This document shows, piece by piece, positions 33,591 through 42,069 of a stretch of DNA of 44,023 nt. Within the stretch, counting starts at the first letter, position 1; each line of letters starts with the position of its first letter. The notes beneath the pieces were generated by a model. The model searched no databases and was not told where the DNA came from. It worked only from the letters and a program-made list of their open reading frames with translations. The translations under genes and the position numbers were made by a program. The DNA is taken from contig JAAURK010000002.1 in assembly GCA_012032275.1 (NCBI GenBank), positions 1-44,023 of the forward strand. Reading direction: 5' to 3'. This DNA comes from Tabrizicola sp. (GTDB lineage: Bacteria > Pseudomonadota > Alphaproteobacteria > Rhodobacterales > Rhodobacteraceae).

Positions 33591-33690
33591 GCGCCAGGGA
33601 CAGTCGCCCGAATGGGTGGAGACTGCCTCGGCTGGCTCCAGTCCGAAGGACCAGGGCCCGGTCCCGGCAGAATGCCGGGAGGTGCCGTCC
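33591..33690. repeat. Left-flank repeat of the OLD cargo slot
   Basis: About 100 bp (with GTCGCCCGAATGG, GGAGACTGCC, GGCTCCAGTC, CCAG.GCCCGG, TGCCGGGA) also present at 41841-41936 upstream of AbiE. It contains a perfect hairpin CCCGGCA/TGCCGGG (33663-33679). Similarity judged by eye. Confidence 0.7.
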
Positions 33691-33868
33691 AAGTATGGTT
33701 GATTTCCGACAAAAGATAGTCCGATCCCTCTGTCACGGAGCCGTGAAGCCCCAGACTCACCGAGATTTCGATCAGGTTTAACTCTCCACAACCACTAGCA
33801 GGTGCCTCTTGACGCCGCACTCGCCTTCGCCACTATGAGCTGATCTCGAGCAGAGGCACAGAATTCCA

Positions 33869-35833
33869 ATGAAGCTGATAAAAGCGCACGCAACCAATTA
33901 TCGAAACATCATCGACTCGAATCCGGTCGATATCGGCCAATCAACATGCTTGGTTGGAAAGAACGAAGCCGGAAAGACCGCTTTCTTGAAAGCGCTCGAG
34001 TGCCTTCGATCAACAAACCCAGAATTCAAGAGCTACGGAAAGACGGAGAATTACCCGCGGCGATATCTGAGCGAGTACGACAATAAGCACGAGGATGGCG
34101 ATGCAGTCGTCATGAGAACCGAGTGGGAATTGGAACCGGCCGATATCAAGGTAATCGAAGCAGCGTTTGGCGAAGGGGTTCTGAATTCCAAGACTATCAC
34201 AATTCAGAAGGCTTACGAGCAGGACACCACAACTTGGTCCGTTCCTGTGGACGAGGAAAAAGCATTCGGCAATCTTGTAAAGCGCTTCGCTCTGGACCAA
34301 GCGGATCGGGTTCCCCTTGTCGCCGCGAAATCGACCAAAGCCGCGATGAAGATCCTTGAGGCGCTGCCGACACCGACCGAGCGCCAGGCTGAGCTTCTGG
34401 CCGCGATCAAGAAGTTTCGGGACGGCTCAGCACACCTCCACGCCATCGACACCCTGAACGCCCGGACGCCAAAGTTCCTCTACTTTTCGCACTACGACCG
34501 CATGAGCGGTGCCCTTTCCATAAACAAGATGAATTCGGACAAGCAACAAGGCCGACCCCTCGAAAGCGGCGACAGGGTGTTTCTCGATTTTCTGGAATAT
34601 GCAGGGACGACGATTGAAGAGCTGGCTGCCCTCGACAAGTTCGAGGAACTGAATGCCAAGTGCGAGGCTGCGGCGCTTCGGATCACCGAGCAGATTTTCG
34701 AGTATTGGACGCAGAACGATGATCTTGAGATAACGGTCGTCCTCTCAGAGGGAAAGGCGGCAGACCCAGCACCTTTCAACAGTGGCCCTATCGCCCGCGC
34801 CCGGGTCAAGAACACCCTGCACGGCGTGACCGTCCCTTTCTCGGAGCGATCCGCCGGGTTCATCTGGTTCTTTTCGTTCCTCGTGAAATTCGCCCAGATC
34901 AAGAAAAGCCACGGCAATGTCATCCTGCTCCTTGATGAGCCTGGGCTGACTCTGCACGGCACCGCTCAAAAGGACCTCTTGCGCTATTTTGCAGAGCAGA
35001 TCGCTCCGAAGCACCAGCTGATCTATTCGACCCACTCGCCCTTCCTCGTGCCGGCCGATGATCTTGCCAGTGTGAGGACGGTCGAGGACGTGGTGGTTCG
35101 GGATGATCGCGGCAGGAAGCAGTCCAAGGGCACCAAGGTTCGCTCAGACGTTCTCACGACCGATCCGCAGACCAACTTCCCGATTTTCGGAGCGATGGGC
35201 TTCGAAGTCACGCAGACGCTGGTGATAGGCAAGAACACACTGCTAGTCGAGGGACCGAGCGACATCCTGTATCTGCAAGCGGCATCAGCTGCGCTCAAGG
35301 CGGCGAAGCGACCTCACCTTTCGGCTCATTGGGCAATCTGCCCATCCGGCGGCATCGACAAGGTGCTGCCGTTCGTGCGGCTGTTCTATGGGAACAAGCT
35401 GAACGTCGCTGTGCTCACAGACTATGACCGTGGGCAAAAGCGCAAGCTCGAGGATCTTCACAAGGCAGCCCTGCTCGAGAACGAGCGGATCATCCTTGCC
35501 ACGGAGATTGCCGGAAAGGACGAAGCCGACATTGAGGATTTCTTCGATCCCCGGTTCTTCGTGGATTTGGTCAACAAGACCTATCAGCTCGGCAAAGCGC
35601 ACCAGCTCACCGTGAAAAAGTTGATGGAAGCGGACGAAACGACCGAGCGGCTGGTCAAGAAGACCGAGGCCTACTTCCGGGTGCTGCCGCCACAAAGCCC
35701 CGAATTCAGCCACTTCGACCCGTCGATGTATCTCTTGCAGCACCCCGAGCTTCTGAGCGGCACCGAGGATCAAGTCGTGAAATCACTTGAGCGGTTCGAA
35801 GCCGCTTTCGAGCGGATCGGCAAATTCATCTAG
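33869..35833 (+). CDS. OLD-family nuclease (ABC ATPase plus Toprim)
   Basis: A 654-residue protein. The ATPase half has Walker A GKNEAGKT (30-37), signature FSERSAGF (324-331), Walker B VILLLDEPGLTLHG (351-364) and H-loop YSTHSPFLV (386-394). The Toprim half has LLVEGPSD (458-464, Glu461) and VLTDYDRGQ (515-523, DxD), with EADIEDFF further on, giving an Mg-dependent nuclease. With no UvrD-like helicase beside it, it fits class 1 OLD. Relatives defend against phages or plasmids. It stands alone between a repeat also found upstream of AbiE and a strong terminator, as cargo. The ATG at 33869 has only a distant AGAGG. Confidence 0.9.
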   Translation: MKLIKAHATNYRNIIDSNPVDIGQSTCLVGKNEAGKTAFLKALECLRSTNPEFKSYGKTENYPRRYLSEYDNKHEDGDAVVMRTEWELEPADIKVIEAAFGEGVLNSKTITIQKAYEQDTTTWSVPVDEEKAFGNLVKRFALDQADRVPLVAAKSTKAAMKILEALPTPTERQAELLAAIKKFRDGSAHLHAIDTLNARTPKFLYFSHYDRMSGALSINKMNSDKQQGRPLESGDRVFLDFLEYAGTTIEELAALDKFEELNAKCEAAALRITEQIFEYWTQNDDLEITVVLSEGKAADPAPFNSGPIARARVKNTLHGVTVPFSERSAGFIWFFSFLVKFAQIKKSHGNVILLLDEPGLTLHGTAQKDLLRYFAEQIAPKHQLIYSTHSPFLVPADDLASVRTVEDVVVRDDRGRKQSKGTKVRSDVLTTDPQTNFPIFGAMGFEVTQTLVIGKNTLLVEGPSDILYLQAASAALKAAKRPHLSAHWAICPSGGIDKVLPFVRLFYGNKLNVAVLTDYDRGQKRKLEDLHKAALLENERIILATEIAGKDEADIEDFFDPRFFVDLVNKTYQLGKAHQLTVKKLMEADETTERLVKKTEAYFRVLPPQSPEFSHFDPSMYLLQHPELLSGTEDQVVKSLERFEAAFERIGKFI

Positions 35834-35842
35834 CAGTGCTTC

Positions 35843-35866
35843 GGCCCCGGTCTTTCGACCGGGGCC
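35843..35866 (+). terminator. Rho-independent terminator after the OLD gene
   Basis: Perfect 10-bp stem GGCCCCGGTC/GACCGGGGCC with TTTC loop, followed by TTTGCTTT. It stands between the OLD gene and the oppositely oriented DUF736 gene. A near copy is at 43743. Confidence 0.9.
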
Positions 35867-35879
35867 TTTGCTTTGGCGA

Positions 35880-36203
35880 TCAGTCGCCCCGGCGGGTGTT
35901 GGGGCGGGACCAGATGAGGCTCGCGCCCTCGCCGTCTTCGTCATCGAAGAGGTTGGCGTAGATGGGTGCCGCAAAGCTCGGATCGTCCAGCTTCAGGCCC
36001 AGGTATGCTCGGCCCTCGTTCGAGGTCTTCGTCCACGCGGCGCCGATCTCGGCCCGGCCGACCAGGACCCGGTGGGTGGGGGCGTTCTCGCCCGAGGCCC
36101 CCGAGGTCGGGACGAGGCGCACACCCTTGGCCTGCAGGCTGAGGGTGAAAATTTCGCCGGTGTATTCGGTGCCGGTCTTCTTGAAGGTGCCGATGGTCGC
36201 CAT
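35880..36203 (-). CDS. DUF736 family protein, copy 1
   Basis: A 107-residue protein: MATIGTFKKTGTEYTGEIFT, LSLQAKGVRLVPTSG, NAPTHRVLVGRAEIGAAWTK, YLGLKLDDPSFAAPIYANLF. DUF736 proteins are small beta-rich proteins almost always found on alphaproteobacterial plasmids and ICEs; their role is unknown. ATG 36203 has GGAGA seven bases upstream. A second copy with identical protein sequence over the visible part is at the right window edge, 7.9 kb away, beyond the next cargo. Confidence 0.9.
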   Translation of the reverse strand: MATIGTFKKTGTEYTGEIFTLSLQAKGVRLVPTSGASGENAPTHRVLVGRAEIGAAWTKTSNEGRAYLGLKLDDPSFAAPIYANLFDDEDGEGASLIWSRPNTRRGD

Positions 36204-36912
36204 GTTCTTTCTCCGTTTTGCTCTGTCTCTAGCCCGCGTCCTTGCGGCCTCGATGGCGATCGAAGAGCCCGGAGGCGACCGCTGGTGCACCCCGCTTGCG
36301 GGGCCTGACAGCACAGGAGGAACTTTCTTGTCCCGCGAGGAATGGAGGTGCCCGCACCGACAGGGGAAGAAAGTTGTGACGACGCTGTTGCGCCGAAGCG
36401 GTCGAGACGAAGACGTCCTTCGGGCAGATCAGCCCATCACCAGAGGCCGTTTGGACGCGGGCTGGGACAGACGGGGAGAGGAGATCAAGGCGACCCTGAA
36501 GGCCCGTCAGGAGAGACCGGACTGGCACCACAGGCGATGAGACCCCTCGGCCCATCAGGCATGCGTGAGCCTACCTGGCCTGCTGCCTCGCGGCATCCGC
36601 CGCCCCCTTGGGTTCTGGTCTGCCGGCAGAGGGCAGAGCAGCAGACGATCCTCGAACGACCCGGCCGCGATAGGGCCAAGATGCTGGGTGATCAGGGCTG
36701 CGGTCTCCACCACCTCCGCCCAAATCGGGGACAATCAGACGGCGGGGCTGTTGCCCAGGCCCCCCTGCCCCACTCACCGCCAAGCCGATGATCGCCTAGC
36801 AAAGGTCTGTCGAGACCACTGGGGCCATGATGGCCCGATACGATCGCTGACGTTGGGCAGTGCGTCTGCGCCTCATGTGCAGCATAAGCCAGTTCCATCC
36901 GCCAAATGGAAA
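36204..36912. other. Long intergenic stretch without a recognisable gene
   Basis: About 700 bp between DUF736 and the antirestriction gene. All frames on both strands read as low-complexity Arg/Pro/Gly/Ala shadows. CACCCCGCTTGCGGGGCC near 36290 could form a hairpin. The DUF736 promoter must be near 36210-36260. I see no replication origin or RNA gene. Confidence 0.4.
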
Positions 36913-36940
36913 CACCCCCCGACGAAACCGCCGGAGGGTG
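36913..36940 (-). terminator. Hairpin downstream of the antirestriction gene
   Basis: On the minus strand CACCCTCCG pairs with CGGGGGGTG (one G-U) around a short loop and is followed by TTTCC, just after the ArdB stop. Confidence 0.5.
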
Positions 36941-36983
36941 CCACAGGATTGCGAGGTGCCAGTCAGACTTGGGCCGCTAGATG

Positions 36984-37406
36984 TCAATCGATCGCCTTAA
37001 AGATCTCTCCAGCCTCGGGATGGTCGCCCGCGAACTCGTAGAGCCGCATGTAGGCTTCCGACAGCTGATCGGCTTCGTGCTGGAACGACAGATGCGACAA
37101 GGCAAAGAGAGTGGCGATGATCCCGGCAGCCTCGGCCGAAACCTCGCCCATATAGCCGTTGGTCTCGCAAAAGATGCGGAAGCGCTTGTCAGCGTCAGGC
37201 GAGAGGAACAGGGGCTGGCCGTCCCGCTCGTGGAAATGCCAGAGGCCGCCGGTGTAATCATCCGGGGCCAGCCAGGACATGAACTGATAGACGGCGCGCT
37301 CGCCGATCAGCATCAGGGCCGGGCTGAAGAGGGCGGGCAGGAAGGCCATGCGGCGCGCATCGGGCACGACGGTCGCAGGTTGCAAGGTGGTTGCTGCATC
37401 GGTCAT
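36984..37406 (-). CDS. ArdB/KlcA-type antirestriction protein
   Basis: A 140-residue protein of the ArdB/KlcA family. It has ALFSPALMLIGERAVYQFMS, WLAPDDYTGGLWHFHERDGQ, the family's Tyr-Gly-Gly-x-Trp-x-Phe signature, and a C-terminal helical part (LSEAYMRLYEFAGDHPEAGE). These proteins shield an entering element from type I restriction. ATG 37406 with AGGA eight bases upstream. It fits a conjugative element that also carries two relaxases nearby. Confidence 0.85.
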   Translation of the reverse strand: MTDAATTLQPATVVPDARRMAFLPALFSPALMLIGERAVYQFMSWLAPDDYTGGLWHFHERDGQPLFLSPDADKRFRIFCETNGYMGEVSAEAAGIIATLFALSHLSFQHEADQLSEAYMRLYEFAGDHPEAGEIFKAID

Positions 37407-37513
37407 CGGAAATCCTAAGGATCAGGGGTGAAGGACGCGTCCCGGCAGTTCTCTCGACCCGCCCGAACGCCCCGGATTTCCGACCCAACTCTCGCTCTCT
37501 CACGGGCGGGGAG

Positions 37514-37542
37514 TTGAATTTGTTCCCTATATGTTCTATATT
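37514..37542 (+). promoter_or_regulatory. Sigma-70 promoter with an SOS (LexA) box between -35 and -10
   Basis: TTGAAT (37514-37519), 17 bases, TATATT (37537-37542). Within the spacer is GTTC (37522-37525), seven bases, GTTC (37533-37536): the alphaproteobacterial LexA box GTTC-N7-GTTC. LexA bound here would block polymerase, so the next gene should be DNA-damage inducible. Confidence 0.8.
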
Positions 37543-37572
37543 GAGAGCAACGATCCGCATGGGAGACCCATC

Positions 37573-37863
37573 ATGGATGCTGCCCCTTTCGCCCAGCCCG
37601 CCACCGAACGCCAGATCGCCTATGCGCGGTCGCTGGCACTCAGGAACCAGAGCCTGCTGCCTTGGGAAGTCCAGCAGGACCGCCGCTCGCTCAGCGCCTG
37701 GGTCGAGGCGCAAGCGAAGCTGAAACCGTCCGACTCCGGACAGCCGACGTCGAAGCAGGTGGCCTTTGCCGAGCGACTGGCAAGGATCAAGCGCCGCGCG
37801 GTGCCGGATGAGTGCTTCCGCGACCGGCAGTTGCTGTCGCGCTGGATCGACTGCAACAGGTAG
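37573..37863 (+). CDS. Small SOS-regulated protein with a duplicated motif
   Basis: A 96-residue protein with two tandem similar units. Unit one is TERQIAYARSLALRN...LP with RRSLSAWV; unit two is TSKQVAFAERLARIKRRAVP with RQLLSRWID. The pattern (T-x-x-Q, hydrophobic helix, Pro, Arg, then Leu-Ser-x-Trp) resembles small helical motifs of plasmid proteins but I cannot name the family. ATG 37573 has GGGAGA six bases upstream. Expression is probably controlled by LexA through the box at 37522. It is alone on the plus strand between minus-strand backbone genes. Confidence 0.7.
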   Translation: MDAAPFAQPATERQIAYARSLALRNQSLLPWEVQQDRRSLSAWVEAQAKLKPSDSGQPTSKQVAFAERLARIKRRAVPDECFRDRQLLSRWIDCNR

Positions 37864-37889
37864 GCCCGCAAATTTCCGGGAGGGACCGG

Positions 37890-38452
37890 TCAGGCCGCAA
37901 GGCTTTGCCTTGCGAGGCTCCGGGCGAGGTCGCGCCAGAAGGGATCGACGAGACGGCCTTCCAGCGCACGTGCCCGAAGGATCATGGCATCCGCTGCAGT
38001 CGGATTTCCGGCATCAACGGCTGCCCGGGCCTCGGCTCGCAGATGGCACGCCTCGCTGACCACGCACCGCGCCTCGGCATCACTGGCCACGGGCGCACAC
38101 CAGGCGATCACGCCCGCCTGCACCGCACCGGCCAGAACGAGGCAGTGGTCGGCATCGAGGATCGTGACGAACTGCGGCACCAGCCGCAGATCCGGTCGCG
38201 ACCCGCGGCGATCAGACCCGGGGCGACGGTGGTGGCTGCTTTCGCCATGGCCACCGCGAGGTCACAGAAGGTGCCGAGATCCACCTCGCGGTCGAAGCGC
38301 AGCTGATCGAGCGCCGCGTCATCCCAATGCGCGCGGCACTGGCCGCTGACGCGGAGCGGCAGGCGGGTCGCGAGGCGCAGATGGGCCAGGGCACCGCCAA
38401 CGAAGTTGTTGCGGGAACCGAGGAAGGCGGTCTGGGAAATGGGGGCGGTCAT
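37890..38452 (-). pseudogene. Conserved plasmid-type protein of unknown function, frameshifted
   Basis: The first part reads ISQTAFLGSRNNFVGGALAH and VDLGTFCDLAVAMAKAATTV. After GLIAAGRD (near 38192-38195) it loses frame, and the natural continuation, LRLVPQFVTILDADHCLVLA then FWRDLARSLARQSLAA, is in the next frame. One extra base in the short C/G run restores about 187 residues. ATG 38452 has GGAG eight bases upstream and is preferred to a GTG nine bases earlier. It probably belongs with the neighbouring DUF7007/DUF6915/DUF6878 plasmid genes; function unknown. Confidence 0.65.
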
Positions 38453-38534
38453 CGGGGTCACTCCGCGACGGGCGGCGGGAGACCTCCTCCCACCTGTCGA
38501 CCCGTCACGGACCCTCTCCCCAGCCTCTGCCTCT

Positions 38535-38567
38535 GGCGGGTGCCCGACCGCAGATCAGGCACCCGCC
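38535..38567 (-). terminator. Perfect hairpin after the DUF7007 gene
   Basis: 10-bp arms GGCGGGTGCC/GGCACCCGCC with a 13-nt loop, 11 bp past the restored stop of the minus-strand gene. No T-run follows. Confidence 0.45.
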
Positions 38568-38577
38568 CTGCGGCTCG

Positions 38578-39455
38578 TCACCCCCCTGCCCTGCTCCGCC
38601 AGCCGATGAAGCTCGACGGGCCGTCATAGACGGCATGGCACGCTTCATCGATGACGAAGCCGAAGCGGCCGACTTTGTACTCCCCGGAGTGGACAAGGAA
38701 GCGGCGTTCTTCGGCGTTGGCCTCTCGACGCCCGCCTGCGTGGCGACGACTTCGGTGAAGCCGCGCTGGTGGTCGGAATAGATCGCCGAAATCACCACCC
38801 AGTCTTCCGCATGAGCACGGGCGAAGGCCTCACCATCGCGAACATGGGACTCGCCGGGCATGAGCTCACGGCCATGGATCGCCTCCCAGGCATCCGGCCA
38901 GCTATGGCGCAGGGTTTCTTCGGCCTGCCGACACTCGAACCCCGTGAAGAGGTCGGGCAAGGCGACAGCCACAGCGGCCCAGTCCGAGTCCTCTTCATAC
39001 CAACCGCCTGCGTTGCGCAGGAGCGGATGAACCCTGGCATTGCGATCCGCTGCAAGGTGGAAGCCGCCATGACCGGAGGTCGTGTGAAACACCACGCCCT
39101 CGCCATAGCGGACCGCACCCTGTGATGGTCCCCAGGGCGTATTGGCATGGGCGCGGAATTCCTGTCGAACAATGGCGGCCTTCTCGCCCTGATGTTCGGC
39201 CTGTTCCTGAACGAGGGCGCGGAACGCCGCCTCGTCGGCGAGATCGCCGCCATGGTCGTAGAAATCGGACCGTTTCCAGTCCGAGAGTGGCCTGGTCAGC
39301 CGCCAGCCGCTGCCGAGAAAGTGGCCACCCTTGGCTTTCGGGATCATGGCATAAGCGGCATCGCCGATGCGGGCGACGACCATGCCGTCGACGCCGCGGC
39401 CGAATTCCGGGACGGGGAAGGAAGCGTGCGTGGATGTGGGAACGGCAGCGTTCAT
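38578..39455 (-). pseudogene. DUF7007-like protein, frameshifted near its end
   Basis: From ATG 39455 (inside the ATGA overlap with the gene before it) the protein reads FGRGVDGMVVARIGDAAYAM and GGHFLGSGWRLTRPL. Next are VRYGEGVVFHTTSGHGGFHL and LRNAGGWYEEDSDWAAVAVA, the DUF7007 layout. After VVATQAG near 38730 the frame turns into Ser/Ala-rich shadow, while the next frame gives EANAEERRFLVHSGEYKVGR then FGFVIDEACHAVYDGPSSFI and a stop at 38578-38580. One missing base explains it; the joined protein is about 292 residues. Role on plasmids unknown. Confidence 0.8.
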
Positions 39456-39889
39456 GCGACCAGCGCCTCCACCGCGTCGACGTCTTCGCCATTGAGCGCG
39501 GCGGTCAGCCATTCATGGGTGCTGATCCAGCCGATGCTCTTGCGGGCGCCAAGGTCAATGACATGGGCGCCGCCCCCGAACGCCTCGAGTCTCGGCCGGG
39601 AACAGGAGTGGGAGTAGTCGAAGCCCCAGAGGCCGGTGAGGTCGAGCTCTTCCGCAAGGCGCAGCACGAAGCGAATGACGCCTTCGACATCGCCCTGCCC
39701 GTCGTCATGGAACCAGAGAACGGAACTGCCCGGACCGTCCTGCAGCGACAGGGCGAAGCCCGAGAATTCGGGATCGTCCGCGTCTTCCTCTTCCGCGCGC
39801 AAACGCAGGAAGAAATTGAGCGCCGCGACGGCGTTTTTGGGGGTGCCTGCGTCGAGGGCGCAGGAGAATTGGGTGAAATAGTCAGCCAC
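39452..39889 (-). CDS. Conserved plasmid-type protein of unknown function
   Basis: A 145-residue acidic protein (ADYFTQFSCALDAGTPKNAV, LRLRAEEEDADDPEFSGFAL, VLWFHDDGQGDVEGVIRFVL). It starts with GTG at 39889, with AGGAG seven bases upstream, and its stop overlaps the next gene's ATG (ATGA), so it is coupled to the DUF7007-like gene. I know no function. Its place in the DUF6915/DUF6878/DUF7007 block marks it as mobile-element backbone. Confidence 0.7.
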   Translation of the reverse strand: MADYFTQFSCALDAGTPKNAVAALNFFLRLRAEEEDADDPEFSGFALSLQDGPGSSVLWFHDDGQGDVEGVIRFVLRLAEELDLTGLWGFDYSHSCSRPRLEAFGGGAHVIDLGARKSIGWISTHEWLTAALNGEDVDAVEALVA

Positions 39890-39961
39890 GATGGGCTCCT
39901 TTCAAGATGAGAAACCCGGTCCAATTGGCCGGGTCAGGATGGGTTGATCGTTGAGAGGAGG

Positions 39962-40168
39962 TCAGCCCGCTTCCGCCGACTGGGGGCGTTCGGCGGCGGC
40001 CTGCGCTGCGGCATGGGCCTGGAACAGCTCGCGGTAGTAGCGCTTGCGCGCCTCGCGCCAACTGCGGCCCGCGAGCGTGTCGGGATGCAGCCTGCGGATT
40101 GCCGTGCGCAGGACGGTGAGGTTCGAGACCTCCGGCGGCAGACCGAGGTGCAGATAGGCCCGGCTCAT
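39962..40168 (-). CDS. Small conserved plasmid-type protein
   Basis: A 68-residue helical protein: MSRAYLHLGLPPEVSNLTVL, RRLHPDTLAGRSWREARKRY. The HPD within a helical context recalls J-domain-like sequences, but the protein is too short for a J-domain call. ATG 40168 comes one base after the stop of the DUF6915 gene (TGAAATG), with GGAGG nine bases upstream; codons further upstream lie inside that gene. Function unknown. Confidence 0.7.
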   Translation of the reverse strand: MSRAYLHLGLPPEVSNLTVLRTAIRRLHPDTLAGRSWREARKRYYRELFQAHAAAQAAAERPQSAEAG

Positions 40169-40169
40169 T

Positions 40170-40546
40170 TCAGCGGACCTCCAGCACGGGCAGTGCCAAG
40201 TGCGGATCGACCTCGGCCTCGATCTTTTGGGTCCGGCCCATCCAGGGCTCTGCCCGGATCGACCGCGCCCAATCGGCAAAGCTTGGGATGAAGCCGAGGT
40301 CTTCCTTCACATGCTGCTCGCCGACCCAGCGGGTCGGGATCACCCGACCGGAAGACAGGGTCAGCGTTCTGCCGTGGACCTGTTCCAGCAGAAAGATCCC
40401 TTCGGCATGATGCCGCAGCGCCCGGTGACGAAAGTCGGCCAGGATGAGTTTCGAGGCGTCGAAAAATTCATGACAGCCGATGAAATCGTCGACCGTGCCG
40501 CCCCATTTTTCACCGAGGAAAGGGCGTGGTGATATGGATGTGCCAT
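40170..40546 (-). pseudogene. DUF6915-like protein, frameshifted after its start
   Basis: ATG 40546 opens MAHPYHHALSSVK, a typical DUF6915 start. At the five-A run of the minus strand (40506-40510) the frame is lost, but the family sequence continues one base over: WGGTVDDFIGCHEFFDASKL, ILADFRHRALRHHAEGIFLL, VIPTRWVGEQHVKEDLG, ending at 40170. One more A restores about 125 residues. Without it no ordinary-length frame covers the region. Function unknown; backbone gene of plasmids and ICEs. Confidence 0.85.
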
Positions 40547-40556
40547 CGCCGCCCCC

Positions 40557-41051
40557 TCAGAAATCATGGGTGTAGAGTTCGGACGAGGTGAACCGTTCGT
40601 TGAACTCAAGGTGGATGGTCCGGGCGCGGGCATCGATGCAGAACTCGCCATAGGCGCCGTCATTGTCCTGCCAGCCGGAATGGGTGTCAGACAGGAGGTC
40701 GTAGACCAGTTCCTCAATAGCGCCTTCAAGGGTCAGGCGGCGCTCGGTGGGTGCCCCGCTCTGCCAGTCGATGCCGGCAAAGGTGATCTGGGCGGCGGGC
40801 AGCGTGACGCTGGCATCAAGGTCACTCCGGGCGTCAATGCTTTCGATCTGGCCGCTGTCACCCGACCCGTCAAAACTGACGAGGACATGGGCAATGCCGA
40901 CCTGACGCAGCCCATCGAAGAGCGCCTCCTTGTTCTTTGCGTGCAGCGCCACTTCGGCAGCCTCACGCTCGGCCTGTTCGGCCATGATCCGCGCCAGGTC
41001 GGGCGCGATTTCAGCGGCCGCCGCAGCGCGGCCGGGAAGATGGATGGTCAT
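40557..41051 (-). CDS. DUF6878 family protein
   Basis: A 164-residue protein: EIAPDLARIMAEQAEREAAE, VALHAKNKEALFDGLRQVGI, HVLVSFDGSGDSGQIESID, LEGAIEELVYDLLSDTHSGW, the order of DUF6878 members. ATG 41051 has GGAGA eight bases upstream; the frame is open 195 bases further but as Arg/Gly-rich shadow. It ends 10 bp before the DUF6915 start. Function unknown. Confidence 0.85.
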   Translation of the reverse strand: MTIHLPGRAAAAAEIAPDLARIMAEQAEREAAEVALHAKNKEALFDGLRQVGIAHVLVSFDGSGDSGQIESIDARSDLDASVTLPAAQITFAGIDWQSGAPTERRLTLEGAIEELVYDLLSDTHSGWQDNDGAYGEFCIDARARTIHLEFNERFTSSELYTHDF

Positions 41052-41236
41052 GTCGGGATCTCCGGGAGAGCGGATGAAGGGCGAGCTCGCCGCTGCTCTC
41101 TCTTCCCCGGCGGGCTCGCCCTGCCCGCCCCCATCTCGACCTCTCCCTTGACGGACCCCTGGGTTCGGCGTCGTTTTCCCGGACGGGCGCGCTGGAAGAG
41201 CGCGGCCCGAAGAGGGGAGTGAGGCGCTTTCGCGCC

Positions 41237-41401
41237 TCATTGCCAAGGGTCTATTTCCAGGGCGACGAGCGCCTCGTCGCCGTCGTATTCATCGGACGGC
41301 ATCGCCCCGTGCGTGCCGTCCCCGGCCTGAAACACGGTGATCGCGACCATCAGCGTGGCGGCAAGGCTGGCGGCGTAAGCGGTGGCATCCTTCTTGGACA
41401 T
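41237..41401 (-). CDS. Small protein with one hydrophobic helix
   Basis: A 54-residue protein: MSKKDATAYAASLAATLMVA then ITVFQAGDGTHGAMPSDEYD. The first half could be a membrane or signal helix, the second half is acidic. ATG 41401 has AGGAG eight bases upstream. Family unknown; a plausible real gene on position and ribosome site only. Confidence 0.5.
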   Translation of the reverse strand: MSKKDATAYAASLAATLMVAITVFQAGDGTHGAMPSDEYDGDEALVALEIDPWQ

Positions 41402-41840
41402 GGGGTCGGCTCCTGTCTTCCTGGGGGCGGAGGACCATCCCCCGCGCAACAGGCGCCCGAAGTGTCTGACCGGATCTGCAATCACCCTCGTGCGTTCGGC
41501 TCGTCCGAATCCGCGAGGGCGGCACGCCCGCGTAGCCGACCCCTCTGGGGTTGAGTGTCAAAGAGACGGATCAGACCAAGGACAGCGAATGGAAGCGGGG
41601 GATGGGGCTTTGACCCGGGGACTGGAGCCCCTGCCCCGTCCGAGGATGCCCACCGCTCGCCAGCTTTAATGCCATGCGGGTCACCGGCGATCAGCATGGT
41701 TCAGAATTGGGAAGGAATCGCAGCGTGCTGCCACAGTTGATGAATACGGGCGGGCCCGCCCGCCATATGGAAATCGCCTGGCACGAGGTCGATGCGCCGA
41801 ACCCTTCGGCACCGGCTTCCTTCCGGCCGAACTGGCCGTC
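41402..41840. other. Intergenic stretch left of the AbiE slot
   Basis: No recognisable gene on either strand. A GC palindrome CGGGCGGGCCCGCCCG lies near 41748-41763. It ends where the flank repeat at 41841 begins. Confidence 0.35.
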
Positions 41841-41936
41841 GCGCGAGGGATCGTCGCCCGAATGGGGGGAGACTGCCCGGCAGGCTCCAGTCGGCACGAC
41901 CAGAGCCCGGCCCCGGCCCTGCCGGGATGTGCCATG
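41841..41936. repeat. Left-flank repeat of the AbiE cargo slot
   Basis: Matches 33591-33690 over about 95 bp by eye (GTCGCCCGAATGG, GGAGACTGCC, GGCTCCAGTC, AGAGCCCGG, TGCCGGGATGTGCC). After it the two loci diverge completely. Confidence 0.7.
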
Positions 41937-42003
41937 ATCTCTTGGGCGGAACGGCCTTTCCCTTCCAGCTCGCGGATCCAGGCTCAAGATCACGACACTT
42001 GAT

Positions 42004-42033
42004 TGTCAGAAAAACATAGCTTATTTTCTGACA
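42004..42033 (+). promoter_or_regulatory. Perfect 10-bp inverted repeat before the abiE operon
   Basis: TGTCAGAAAA (42004-42013) and TTTTCTGACA (42024-42033), 10-bp spacer, 36 bp before the AbiEi start. TTGTCA at 42003 could be the -35. AbiEi antitoxins repress their own promoter by binding inverted repeats, so this is the likely operator. Confidence 0.7.
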
Positions 42034-42069
42034 CATGATGATGCAAACCGCCTCTGTTCCCGATCGGTC

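Noticed and set aside
36342-36791. 149-codon plus-strand frame between DUF736 and ArdB
   Set aside because: Low-complexity Arg/Pro/Gly sequence, no ribosome site, no family; treated as intergenic.
39122-39910. 262-codon plus-strand frame opposite the DUF7007 region
   Set aside because: Antisense to two coupled minus-strand genes with proper ribosome sites.
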